From assembly GCA_026122225.1 (NCBI GenBank), contig JANEZZ010000802.1, positions 744,001 through 808,000 of the forward strand: 64,000 nt of DNA, written 5' to 3'. Made by a program: the position numbers and the translations under genes. Positions 43,874 to 53,990 of the stretch are shown here, piece after piece. The notes under the pieces were generated by a model. It saw only the letters and a program-made list of their open reading frames with translations. It searched no databases and was not told where the DNA came from. The stretch's first letter is position 1, and every line of letters begins with the position of its first letter. This stretch comes from Heloderma charlesbogerti (taxonomy: Eukaryota > Chordata > Lepidosauria > Squamata > Helodermatidae).

Positions 43874-44865
43874 TCAAATTATGTCTTGTCATGTCCCCAT
43901 GTACCCACATATCAGTAGAGCCCAATGCATATGCATTCTTCATTATCTGAATTCCTTACATGTATGAATGTGGGATAGAACATGGAAGAGAAGCATTTAA
44001 AAATTCTAAGTGGACATTCTGGCCAACTTCACATCCATATTATAGTAGCAGAAAATGCAAAAAGCGTGTTGTGTATTGGTGGGAGACAGTGAGAGAGAAA
44101 ACCCCCTTAGATTGTCATTTGACTAGTGTCTTTGTTTGGGGGGTATTCTCTTTTGGAGGGACTGGCAGCCTACTTTAACAAGTTAGGACAGAATTTTGGA
44201 ATAAACTGTAAAAATCTGCTGTAGGCCTCCATGACCTTTTCAGGTCTTGTGACCCCAGGGAGAATGTTTGCATTAGCAACATGATGAAATGCATATTTGA
44301 ATTCCGTTCCCTCACATTCACACAGAAAAATTCCATTCATCCAGTGTTTTATAAGATTACACTCCAAGGATCAGATAATTACTTTGGGAGGAGTCAGCAT
44401 ACATTTAAGTAGAAAGTTAATATTTGCCATATACAGCTTCACAGATCTGTGAAGTGGGTGAAGCTATTGGCTAGAGATTATAACTTCAATTAGGTAGTGT
44501 TAATAGACGAGGGAGGCAATGATGCCTCACTGAGGGAAATTGCTAAAATTGTGCTTTAAGTATAGTCAATTAACTAGATTTTGACAAAGCAAGGAAAAAA
44601 TGAAAGAGAAGCCTTTGGATAAAATAATGAGAAGGAACATGTCTGTTTGGGGAATCCTAATATTTTGGTTGAAATCCATTAAGCAAAATTAAATACTATT
44701 TTAAACCAAAGTGCTAGAATATCTAATTAAGTTAGCAAATGGCTCGGGGAGAAGGATTTGTTGGGGGAATTAGAGAGACGGTTTACCAGCACATCAGTGA
44801 AGATGGAGCCCGTAGGGAAAAAATATATGGTATATTAGAAATAGGTAGGGAAACTCCCTGGATAG
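43874..44865. other. No gene; 44400-44865 is repeat-free and AT-rich
   Basis: The right half has homeodomain-type words ('caattaactag', 'tctaattaag') and no repeat signature. A regulatory role is possible but unsupported. Confidence 0.35.
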
Positions 44866-45003
44866 TAAATTAGAATCTTGTAGCACCTTAAAGACTAACA
44901 AATTTATCTTGGCATAAACTTTCATGGACAGCATTAGTCTTTAAGGTGTCACAAGACTCTTTGTTGTTTTTGCTACAACAGACTAACACGACTACCCCTC
45001 TGG
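44866..45003 (-). mobile_element. 'cagaggggtagtcgtgttag' MITE
   Basis: 'tcttgtagcaccttaaagac' and 'agtctttaaggtgtcacaag' form inverted arms. The right end 'actaacacgactacccctct' is the reverse of a CAGAGGGGTAG... terminus, hAT-like in style. The left end is truncated. Confidence 0.55.
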
Positions 45004-46217
45004 AAATTGTCCCTGGATAGTGAAAGTAACATTTAGTGAAGATTTCTTTAGGGTGACTTTGAGGTTTGGAGCCTTAGTTAGGAAGGAAGTTAAAAATTTG
45101 AGTTCAGGAGCATAATGGAGTAAAATTGATTTGGGAGGAGGGTGAAAGATAGGCAATTTCTGAATGTGATCTCCCAGACTGAGCATGCAGGCCCCAAGGG
45201 CCAAATGAGGGAGCACAGAGATTGAGTATGTGGTATGTTTGGTCCTGAGATTATTGGAGAGGAGCAAAGAAGTCTAATACTACAGGGAGGCCACTAAGAG
45301 TCTTTCCAGGCAAGGTTTCCTTGCACAAGGCATGCAACGCGCTTAGCCAGTTGCTGTATTCCAAATGATGTCTTCAAAAGCAGCACTTCCAGTGCAAGCG
45401 TCTTTAGCCAAACGAATGCTTCCACTGTGTGGAAATTGCATTTTCCTATCAATGAACTGCTATATCTTGTATGGATGGGGAAATGCACTTCTGCCAGCTA
45501 CTAATCAACTGTGGTCATGTGTGCAGCATGAAATGGGATTGTGTGAGTGTCACAGCAGTGATTGGTTAGTAACATCACTGTTGAGAAATAACAAAATACC
45601 ATGTACATTTTATTTTAGTGTTCTTGTTTTATCTTCCCTCCTTTAAAGACAGAGTTTTCTCCTAACTACCTATTTTGTTTTCTTGCCCATTCAGTGTAAT
45701 TTCCAGTGTGGACATTTTTCTTTCATGCTTTTATTAGCCCAGGCTTCCTAGCAGTGTGCTCCTCCAGGCCCCATTCAAACTCATGGCACAAGGAACTAGT
45801 CATGTGTAATAACTGGCAATGCAATCTCAGATGCAGGCATACATTTCCATCCATCGGGAAGCTTCATATAGCCAATGGAGCTCAGATGACCACTGTAATC
45901 TGGAGAGGGGGATGCAGATGTGCATATGCATCACCTCCACACATACACAGCTGCTTCCAGCAGTGGATGTTCCTTGCTGGAATCAAAGATCCTAATGTTT
46001 TCAGTTCTGCTGAGAAGATATGTATAAACTCTTTGATAATTAAGGAAAGGCACTGACATGTCACTTCCTCCCTGTTTCACAGAGGATCTCCCACTGGTAA
46101 CTGATCTGGGTTCCACTTTGTCAGGAAATATAATCAGGGCTAGCTCCACATTCAAAAGGGTCAAATATGCCTTCAGCAAAGAGCCACCTGGTGCCCCCCC
46201 CCCCCCAATGCCTAGGC
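45004..46217. other. No feature recognised
   Basis: Unassigned; poly-C run at 46196-46206. Confidence 0.4.
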
Positions 46218-46418
46218 CAGGGGTGTTGAACCTGAGGCCCGTGGGCCAAACCCAACCTGCCTGGGGTCCCAAACCCAGCCTGTCTGGGGTCTCTGGGGAA
46301 TTCCAGAGGCCTGCACATCTCCTCCCAACTATCAGTCAGTGGGTGGTTTCCCAGGTTTTGCATAGGGGTTTTCTACATTCTAAAATGTTGAAATGCCTCT
46401 CATAATGCCTAGGCCCTG
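46218..46418 (+). mobile_element. hAT-like MITE, family A, left part
   Basis: 'caggggtgttgaacctgagg' through 'atgttgaaatgcctctcata' matches 2490-2680. It is cut where family G begins at 46419, so G is probably the later insertion. Confidence 0.65.
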
Positions 46419-47278
46419 TTTCCATGACAACGGAAGGAGAAGGGAGGAGTGGCTCACCCACATTTTTGTAGGAGCCAATTTTGGTCCGGGCAGGGCTCCA
46501 TGAGGGTGTACATCGCCCCATTCTAAGTGGCTTCACGTAACTTACTTCTCGGGGGGTGGGTTGGGGGGGTTGGAGTGAACATCATCTGAATGGCAGGGGC
46601 TGCTCAACCAATAAGAGAGGCGCCCCCCCCAGCCTCCGTAAGATTCCATAAGGAAGGTGTGAAGTAGTTACTTCCCCTTGTGTGCATTTGTAAGACAAGC
46701 CTCCCAATGAGCGCCAAGCCTCATTGAACTCAATGGGTGTTACTCCGGAGCAGACACACATATACTTGCGCTGGGAAAGGGGGCAGGGAGAACACAGGGA
46801 TGGGAAACCAGCCCCCTTTCTAACCAAACCGACACCGTGCAGGATCTCTATAACGAAGCTGTGAATTAGTTAATTCCGAAGGCAATAAAGCAAACCACGG
46901 AGAATTAGAGCCTGGAGATTGCGCTTAATCGCACTTAGGGAATTGGGCTTTAAACTGTCCCATGCCAACTGAGGGAATCTCTGTAAGTACTGATGTAGGC
47001 AGTCAGAGGGCAAGCCTCATTGACCACAATGGGAGTTACTTCTGAGGAGACACTAACTGGTTTGTGCAGGGATGGGAAACACACAGAAACACCCCTTGAC
47101 GGGGCCGCCATGAAAGGCACACCCCTGGGCAGGGCCAGCATACCCGAGGTCAATGTGGGGGTTGGGGTACACAGCAACTATACCGGGGAGAACCCGACTT
47201 GAGGAAAAGAATTGGATTTTAAGCACTCTCAGGAAATCCAGGTTTTCTCTGATAAGCTCTGGGGTGGCTGCTGGATGG

Positions 47279-47801
47279 TGTTGTATGAGCGGAACACATG
47301 AGCAAGGACACCTTTAGAGAGCGGCTACGTTCTTGGCTTCCCTCTACTGCTTGGGTAAGAAAACCTGGGTAAGAAAACTAGTTATGGCAATTGTTATTAT
47401 TCTTGTGTTAGTAATTGCCATCTCTTGCTTTGTGCAATGTTGTATAAACCTTGTTCCTCCTTTATATAACAGCTGTCAACTTCCTACAGGCCAGTATGCA
47501 GCCAAGCCTGTAAATGAGCCCCCCATAATTGAAATGTCCAGCTCTCCAGTCCATCGCCTTAAACTTTAACAATTCTATTCATGATCCAAGATTGTACTAA
47601 TATGTTTCTCACAAGACTGTGGAGCCAAGACAGGATGACCTAGAGTACAAACATGGAGTAACTCTTGTTCATACTAAACACAAGCATCTGTTGGACACCT
47701 TAAGCAGATGCCAACGGCACTCTTATAACTGCGCTGCCATTCTGGGGTACACATAACACATTAGGGGTGAGGGTCAGCATAGTTAAAGTATTCTTTCCAC
47801 A
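47279..47801 (+). mobile_element. 523-bp TG...CA insertion flanked by ATGG
   Basis: Begins tgttgtatgagcgg, ends attctttccaca, and is flanked by ATGG at 47275-47278 and 47802-47805. The empty site in copy 1 (about 32420-32437, 'ctggatggccacaatg') has a single atgg. TG...CA termini and a 4-bp duplication are the signature of retroviral integration. The segment contains the Env-anchor-like frame described below. No poly(A) signal is obvious near the end. It could be a solo LTR overlapped by an env end, a recombined provirus, or an internal deletion in copy 1. Confidence 0.4.
47298..47569 (+). pseudogene. Fragment resembling a retroviral Env transmembrane C-terminus
   Basis: The readable part (about 47367-47569) encodes a short basic and aromatic stretch, a strongly hydrophobic span of about 20 residues rich in Ile and Val, two adjacent Cys just after it, and a cytoplasmic tail of about 35 residues to a stop at 47567-47569. 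This order of juxtamembrane, anchor, Cys pair and short tail is that of gamma-type retroviral TM subunits. Upstream codons from 47298 have an amphipathic, Trp-containing character but are out of frame, because of a 14-bp tandem duplication (47352-47365 and 47366-47379). No fusion peptide, immunosuppressive region or surface subunit is present. A coincidental hydrophobic frame is the alternative. Confidence 0.4.
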
Positions 47802-47889
47802 ATGGCCATGACATCATGTATCCCTAATGACCTCAACACACAGTCAGGTCAGAGCAAATTGCTGGTGGAAACACTCCCCCCGCCCCCCA

Positions 47890-48213
47890 GGATAGGGTGG
47901 CCACTTGCAAATTACCACAGAGAAATAAATGCATCACCAAAAAAGAGGACAGTGATTTGCTTAAAGTGTGCATATGCTAATTTCTATGTCTAGATGCAAG
48001 TTTGGAAATAATGTCCATAATTTACATAGAAATACAATACATTTCACCGTAGCAGGGACCACCTGTGTGCCTGCTCATTCTGCTGTCCAGGTGCTCACTG
48101 TTGATGGGCAACTTCAAGGCCCAGCTCTCCCTTCTGATGGTTCTTTAGCTTTAAACTGGACTTAGAATGGATAGTCCTTCCAGTAGACGACTACCCTCTG
48201 TAAAATAGGACAC
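47890..48213 (+). mobile_element. 'ggccacttatgcat' inverted-repeat element, family E, reference copy
   Basis: 'gatagggtggccacttgcaa', 'aagaggacagtg', 'ctgttgatgggcaacttcaa' and 'ctaccctctgtaaaatagga'. Related copies at 20518, 34190, 56888 and 59990. The ends contain 'ggccac' and 'aggac', paired in some copies. Confidence 0.55.
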
Positions 48214-48799
48214 AAGGTCATCCTAGAACTGGAACAAGTGGAATATAGCATCAGCCATCCCTGGTGTCCGATGGGTGGGTGCGGGACGGAATATTTAATT
48301 GCAAAGAAAGTATGTAGAAAAAAACACATAGCACATAGGTCCACTCTCAGATCCAGTCAGTAGCAAGTACTGAGAAGGCAATAGAACATGGGTTTTCGGT
48401 TCACATGCTGCCTTTGGTACAGATTTACAGTTAAAAGAAATACTTAGGACTGGTGTAAACACGCTGCACCTCGAGCTGTTGCCAGCTTCTGTTGATTGGG
48501 CCCACATGTCTGTCCATGTTCCCTTGGACTGAATTTAACTTGCAACAACTGCCTGAGAGCCAGACACCATGTTAAATTTCCCACAGTGCCTAGGACAGAG
48601 CAACCCTAGGCCAAGGCACCGCAGGACATTTAAAATGGTGGACGGTTCGCAGACAGCTATTGCAGATTGCAGAGTCACTGCTGCTGCTGCTGCCCGCCAC
48701 CACCAGTAAGCCCATCAGATGGGCACTGATGTCAAGGGATAGCCCCCCACCCCCAGGCTAGGGGCGTAGCCACTCTTCAGCCTGGGGCCACATGCCAAT
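48214..48799. other. No feature recognised
   Basis: Unassigned; (TGC)n-like run near 48678. Confidence 0.4.
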
Positions 48800-48889
48800 G
48801 GTGAGCAGGGCTGAAGGCAAAAGGGGCAGAGCCAAACGCAAACGGGGCAGCATATTGTAGCTTCAAGCTGTTACTGCCAGTAAATAGGT
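48800..48889 (+). mobile_element. hAT-like MITE family A fragment
   Basis: 'gctgaaggcaaaaggggcag' and 'ttcaagctgttactgccagt' match the left part of the copy at 53492 ('gctgaaggcagaagatggcg', 'ttaaagctgttactgctaga'). Confidence 0.5.
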
Positions 48890-48892
48890 CAT

Positions 48893-49245
48893 ACTCTTAA
48901 GAACCACTCTGCTGGATCAGACCAAGTATTTACCTAGTGCAGCCTTCTCCAACCTAGTGCCCTCCAGATGTCTTGGATTACAGCTCCCAGCATCCCCCAG
49001 CTGGCATGGCTGGCTGGGGAATCCTGGGAGTTGTAGTCCAATCTAGTGCACATCCTGTTTTCAACGGTGCCCAGTCAGATATTCCATGAGGACCCCAAGT
49101 AGGGCATGACGACAACCGCTTTCTCTTGTTGTTTCCTCTCGACAACTGGTATTCAAAGGTACACAGCCTCTGAACCTGTGGGCTCCATAGGGTCTTCATG
49201 GCTAATATCCATGGTTAGAACTGTCCTCCATGAATTGGTAAAATC
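48893..49245 (-). mobile_element. CR1-type 3' tail, inverted, split by a hAT-like MITE
   Basis: 'ctctgctggatcagaccaag' on the left, and 'cacatcctgttttcaacggt' to 'cctccatgaattggtaaaat' on the right, are the inverted tail and C-terminal remnant of the 478-676 type. Confidence 0.65.
48940..49040. mobile_element. hAT-like MITE family B, right end deleted, 7/8 TSD kept
   Basis: 'cagccttctccaacctagtg' to 'ctgggagttgtagtcca'. The final 30 or so bases of the right arm are missing, yet acctagtg (48932-48939) and atctagtg (49041-49048) still flank it. Confidence 0.7.
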
Positions 49246-49445
49246 GCCTTTTATGTTATTTTAAAAATTATTTCATGGAAACATACAAATAGCAAAAAGA
49301 GAAAGATATATACATAAATGGAATATATCAAATAATAAATATATGGTTATACAAAAAAAAGAGGAGTCACTAAATTCCAATCTATTATGCGCTAATACAA
49401 TTACAAATCACTCATAAGATATTGCAAAAGATTTTCAAATAAAAA

Positions 49446-49606
49446 GAATCAGAATCATAGGGTTGGAAGGGACCTACAAGACCATTGAGTCCAACCCCCT
49501 GCTCAATGCAGGAAGCCTGATTCCCAGGCGGAATCCCATCCAGGTACTAACCAGGGCTGACCCTGCTTAGCATCTGAGATCAGATGAGATCAGGCACATC
49601 CAGCCC
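49446..49606 (-). mobile_element. 5S-rRNA-headed SINE with CR1-like tail
   Basis: The right part, 49515-49606, is the reverse complement of 5S rRNA: 'cccatccaggtactaaccag' corresponds to the C box and 'gaccctgcttagcatctgag' to the A-box and intermediate-element region, with 'gagatcagatgagatcagg' beyond. The left part, 49446-49512 ('gaatcatagggttggaaggg', 'ccattgagtccaaccccctg'), is a CR1-like 3' end. Head and tail share orientation and touch, as in SINE3-type elements. The alternative is a 5S pseudogene beside an unrelated CR1 tail. Confidence 0.6.
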
Positions 49607-49867
49607 TTTAACAAGTATGACCTTATATGATACCTCTATCTGTCATTCCAAAACATTTAAAAAATGATCTACCTTCCCCATAAATAGTATTCCCCACAAA
49701 AAGGGACATTTGCTTGTGCTCAAACATTGACATAATCGCTATATCCTAAATACTGTAAAACCAATGAGGAAGTGGATGGGATAATTCCCCCTCCCCCCGC
49801 AAGATGAAATTGATATTCTGGTGGCTGTTAAAAGATTAGTCACCATTTTTATATCCTTATGATTAAC

Positions 49868-50140
49868 ACTGCAATCTTATACATCTCTACTCAGAAGTAA
49901 GTCCCATTAATTTCAGTGGGACTTAGTCCCAGGAGTGGCTAAGGGATTGTATCCTAAAAGTACATTTACAGTGCAATCCTATACATGTCTACTCAGAAGT
50001 AAGGCCCACTTGAGCTGAATTGTGTTTACTCCCAAGTAAGTAGGTTTAGATTGCAGCTCTAGGATGCAATCCTATACCCACTTACCTGGGAGTAAGCCCC
50101 AATGGAATGTATTTCTGAGTTGATGTGTATAAGATTGCAC
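49868..50140. repeat. Three 'gcaatccta' palindromic elements in a row
   Basis: Units at about 49868-49960, 49970-50060 and 50066-50142 carry 'ctactcagaagtaagtccca' or 'cacttacctgggagtaagcc' and end in 'attgca' or 'attgtat'. They are probably short Harbinger-like MITEs inserted next to each other. Confidence 0.6.
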
Positions 50141-50144
50141 CATT

Positions 50145-50575
50145 AAAGGAATTACAGGAATCTTATATCCAGTCATTTGTTCTACATACCATAACACTAA
50201 TTGCCATAAAAGGCTTAATTTCTTACAAGTGCAAAATATATGCACATAGTCAGCATGCTGACCTCCACATCTCCAGCAATTATCATGAGGAATATTATAA
50301 ATCAATTTCAGTTTCTATGGTGTCAAATATAATTGATGAACAGTTTTAAAATAATTTTCCTTCAAATTTATTGCAATTAGATTCCTCCCTACATTATTAC
50401 ACAACCATTGCCAAATTCCTTCTATCAATTTAAACATTAAACCCTAACCTTCCTCTTGCTTATTTTTAAAGGACATGTAGCCATTATGAGTGATATCTAG
50501 CACCAATTTATAAAATCTACCCACTAACCTGACTATATGGAGTTAATAAAAGCTCTTCAGTAAATCTCACAGTCT
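50145..50575 (-). mobile_element. L1 LINE ORF2 C-terminal remnant
   Basis: Minus-strand codons give 'IYNIPHDNCWRCGGQHADYV' then 'HIFCTCKKLSLLW' (50302-50205), the L1 ORF2 C-terminal Cys motif (CWRC...H...C), preceded by decayed WRRLY-like blocks to about 50575. The remnant is stop-rich outside 50305-50072 and truncated at the left by the palindrome cluster. Confidence 0.6.
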
Positions 50576-50589
50576 TCAATCGTGTGGAT

Positions 50590-50726
50590 CAGCCTTCCCC
50601 AACCTGGTCCCCTCCAGACATTTTTGGATACAACTCCCAGCATTACTGAACACTGCTCATGCTGGCTGGGGGTAATGGGAGTTGAAGTCCAAAAACATCT
50701 GGTGGCCACCAGGTTGGGAAAGGCTG
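50590..50726. mobile_element. hAT-like palindromic MITE, family B
   Basis: Ends cagccttccccaacctggtc and 'accaggttgggaaaggctg' pair. Inner arms are 'atacaactcccagcatt' and 'ggtaatgggagttgaagtcc'. Flanks gtgtggat and gtccaaat match at 4 of 8, the differences being transitions. Confidence 0.75.
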
Positions 50727-51059
50727 GTCCAAATGTTCCACCAATCCCACTGTTTTCATTCCTGCTTAAGACCAGAGCGCTAACTGCAAGTAAAGGTTTC
50801 TGAAAACTTTTTTAGTGGCCATAGTTGCCATCATAATCATAATCAGCCTCATCTGCTGTGCCTTGTGTTATCTCATAGTAAGATTAGCATCCCAGCCTCA
50901 AAACAGTGGTTCATTTCTCTCCTGCTGAGCTACAGTCCAAGAAAGGCCCTTGCCTGCAGCACCCTGAGGTAAGAAATTTCATCTGAGGTAAGAAAATTTC
51001 ATCTTCTCTACAGACGGCAGTTTAACAAACTGCCCCAGTAATAGTAAAGGCTTAAAAGC

Positions 51060-51640
51060 CTTTCTTAAAGAATTTACGTAGTATTCTGACCTCCATCATC
51101 ATCTTGTTACATTCATTTTGTATCTTGAGACAAGTCAGTGAAATATGCATGGGTCATTGTATTAAAGAGAACTGTATCTTTCAATTGGTTTCTGATTTGC
51201 ACTTTGCAATAACTGCTGATCATGTCTACTATGCAACCCCTAGACATGATTTGATGTTATTTTATTACTATTCTATTATTCTACTTGCTAACATGCAGGC
51301 AGGTGGGGACTGCAGGTTTTCGAGTGCTTACTGGGCAATATTTAACACCGGATGTTTTATTTATTAGCATAAAGAGACACAATGGATTGTTGGTGATTAA
51401 AGGGATGATACTGCTGCCATACTTGTCAAAAATATAGACTTAATTCAATAGAGAGGCGACAGTCAGTCTCCGCGTTGATCTATGCTGAAGCCAACTGCAT
51501 CTGAAAGCAGCACAAAGCCAGCTCTGGCCTCTTAATTTTAAGCTCTAGGGCATAGTATAAAAAGGTTGAATTCTTACTAAGTGCCTATAATTGCATGCTA
51601 CCAGCAATGAAAATAAAAGCCAAACTTTTCAAAATTGGAA
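51060..51640. promoter_or_regulatory. Candidate conserved non-coding element
   Basis: About 580 repeat-free, AT-rich bases with an octamer-like 'atatgcatg', 'tttattagcataaag' and 'gacttaattcaat'. No open frame of note. Inferred from texture only. Confidence 0.3.
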
Positions 51641-51758
51641 AGTGTTAAGCTTTTCCGCTCTGGCCCATTTCCAGAATAAACAAACATACAAACAAATCAA
51701 GAGCATTAAAACAACAAAACACACACACACTAGTTCGTGTTGGTAGGAAGGTAGATCT

Positions 51759-52205
51759 GGGGGGTATCTACATGAGACTTTTATTCCAGTTCTACTCCGC
51801 TCCCAAGTTGATCGTGTCAGATGATGCACATAGCTAGCATGGCATTTCTTGCCCTAAATCCAGTTTTTTTTTCAGTGCAATATGGCAGTCTGTAAGCAAA
51901 GTGCAATTGAGGGCAATGAGTTACTTCCGAGTAGACATTTAGCCCTCTGCTCTCCCCTCACCCCACATGACTTTGCCTTCCTCCAATCAGCGCTGCTTCC
52001 ACCAGCCTGCAGTGAAGCCAGCTGAGGTCACACAGAGTGCTAAATTGCACTGAAGCCACTGTGATGGAAAAAGCTGCCACAAAATGAGTATGAAAAAAAC
52101 CTGGATTTAGGGCAAGAAATGCCATGCTAGCTACATGCATCATCTGACATGATCAACTTGGGGGCGGAGTAGAACCGGAGTAAAAGCCTCATGTAGATAC
52201 CCCCC
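51759..52205. mobile_element. MITE with about 113-bp terminal inverted repeats (family J)
   Basis: 51759-51872 and 52093-52205 are inverted copies of each other, starting ggggggtatctacatgag. They differ at about 8 positions, nearly all transitions. The 220-bp loop is unrelated and non-coding. No target duplication is clear. Long arms around a short loop suggest a deletion derivative of a foldback-type DNA transposon. A partial relative ('gtacatgaggcttttatgac') may lie at 62672. Confidence 0.8.
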
Positions 52206-52332
52206 TGGTACTTGGACTTTAAATACGGATTGCCTTTTGGTCAGTCACAGAAATTCTAATGGGGTATATGGTGTCTTGGATACACAGGCCATACCGCTTT
52301 AGGGCTTCAGACCAGCAAATGGAATTGTGACT

Positions 52333-52553
52333 AGGGGTGCTTCCAGATGAGGCTTTCATTGTGCCACCACCTTGCCCCATTCATGGAATTTTACAGGGGA
52401 TCCAGATGTAGCTGTCTTCAGCCTGAACCCTCCTTTGTTTTCCCACCACTTATTCTGTCTTTTACTGCAGACAATCTGTTCAGAAAATAAGGATGGAATA
52501 GCTGCACGATGCCTGCTGGTTGTTAGTGCGAGGAGCCCTCCTTGAAGCACCCC
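52333..52553. mobile_element. 'ggtgcttccaga' element, family I, complete
   Basis: Ends ggggtgcttccag and cttgaagcacccc are inverted repeats. Body blocks 'tttcattgtgccaccacctt' and 'aaggatggaatagctgcac' recur at 63576-63804. Confidence 0.65.
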
Positions 52554-52869
52554 AGAAGGTTATAGGAAGTCGGTACAGAGCAAAACCCGGAGTACGGGGG
52601 TAATATGCTCCCTTGTGAAGGAAACAAGATGGTGCAATCCCTCAACTCTTTCCTGTACAGTGCATTGCATGACATTGGGGCTGAGGTTATGAATGACGAT
52701 CACCAGGTATGAAACTGGAAAAAGTCAGCTGGAAAAAGGTGATCCTGGACAGTGCCACAAGTTAATATTCTGGGCAGAATGACAAATCTTTAGGTATCCA
52801 CAGGCAGCAAATCTGAATGATCAAGAGAGACTGGAGCCTACCGATAATGGGCACTGCTGTCCCTGAAGG

Positions 52870-53148
52870 TTACACCAGGTCTGCCAACAATAGGGGGTTA
52901 GATAAATTCATGGAGGTGAGGGCTACCGATGGCTACTAGTCTTGATGGCTATGTATAACTCCAGTACCAGAGGCAGTGAGCCTATGTATACCAGTTGCTG
53001 GGGAACGTGGGTGGGAGGGTGCTGTTGTGCTTATGTCCTGCTTGTGGGTTCCGAGTCGACAGCTGGTTGGCTGTTGTGTGAACAGAATGCTGGATTAGAT
53101 GGACCCTTGGTCAGATCCAGCATGGTTCTTCTTATGTTCTTAACAATA
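52870..53148 (+). mobile_element. CR1-type 3' tail
   Basis: 'gttagataaattcatggagg', 'gccagaggcagtgagcc'-like block and 'gctggattagatggaccctt' to 'ttcttcttatgttctta' match 440-676. Confidence 0.7.
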
Positions 53149-53359
53149 ATGACTTCAGCTTTGCCTGGATTCAGCTTCAGTCTGTGCTGGTGTCCCATCT
53201 ATAACCTTAGTCAAGCACCATGTTTGCAAAGGGGCGTCTGGAATTGGTTTGGATGACCAGGGCAGGGGGTCGGGGGGGGGGAGATGACTGCCATCAGCAT
53301 AATAATAACAGCAGTTGCATGATTAAAGTAATCTTACTTGATTAATTACATGAATTTTA

Positions 53360-53477
53360 GGGTGCAATCCTATGCATGTTTAGACAGAAAAAAGTCCTAC
53401 AACTCCCAGCATGCCCCAGACAGCATGGTTGGCCTTGGTGGCCTTTTCTCTGTCTAAACATGCAGGGGATTGCACCT
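53360..53477. mobile_element. PIF/Harbinger-like MITE with TTA duplication
   Basis: About 38-bp inverted repeats (gggtgcaatcctatgcatg at left, reverse of catgcaggggattgcacct at right), flanked by TTA at 53357-53359 and 53478-53480. A TWA target and GGG-type ends are characteristic of PIF/Harbinger. Length 118 bp. Confidence 0.7.
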
Positions 53478-53783
53478 TTAATCCACTAAAGCAGAGGGTG
53501 TTAAACCTCTTCAATTTTGCAAAGCTCTTGGAGCCTCATTTCACTGGTGAGTGAGCTGAAGGCAGAAGATGGCGAGGTCAAAAGCAAAAGGCATGGGACA
53601 AAAATACCAGCATATTTTAGCTTAAAGCTGTTACTGCTAGAAACTAAGCTTAAAGAGAGGCATTTTACCCTTTTTAGAATGGGAAAAACCCTGCAAAAAT
53701 GAGGAGAAACCAAAATACTGGTAGTTGGGGGAAAGGGGGCAAGGCTATCCAGGGAACCCTGGAGGGCTGGATTGGGACCCCAG

Positions 53784-53990
53784 TGTAACAATATCAAAGA
53801 ATTACTGGATTTGGCCTGAGTGGGTTGTGCTTCCTGGGAGGAACCAGGAAGTGGTTGAGGGCAACACCCACTGTTTCTGGCCTGAGGAGAGAGAGGCCAC
53901 AGCCTGAGGAGCTCTGTAGAAAAAGCTATGTTTAAATAAAATGTAGGTTTGTTTGGAGTCTGTAGGGTGCAGTACACTAACTTTGAAACA
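53784..53990 (+). repeat. 5' LTR of Ty3/gypsy-like element
   Basis: Starts tgtaacaatatcaaagaa and ends ctttgaaaca (TG...CA). The same sequence recurs at 55041-55251. It contains a 'tttaaataaaatgtagg' region that could hold the poly(A) signal. Preceded by CCCAG (53779-53783). Confidence 0.85.

Larger units (their letters stand above)
46419..47886. mobile_element. Unrecognised element, family G, copy 2, carrying an insertion
   Basis: Homologous to 31384-32524 over its whole length ('tttccatgacaacggaagga', 'aggcacacccctgggcaggg', 'tcatgtatccctaatgacct'). Two differences stand out: it has fewer copies of the internal 250-bp unit, and it carries 523 bp (47279-47801) with no counterpart in copy 1. 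No convincing target duplication remains. Its right end abuts element E at 47890. Confidence 0.5.

Noticed and set aside
47333..47569. Host single-pass membrane protein exon
   Set aside because: It lies within a sequence absent from the sister repeat copy and lacks splice sites with coding neighbours. A retroviral origin fits better, though this is not proven.
49515..49606. Functional 5S rRNA gene
   Set aside because: Only about 90 of 120 bases are present, many substitutions exist, there is no T-run terminator, and it is fused to a CR1-like tail.
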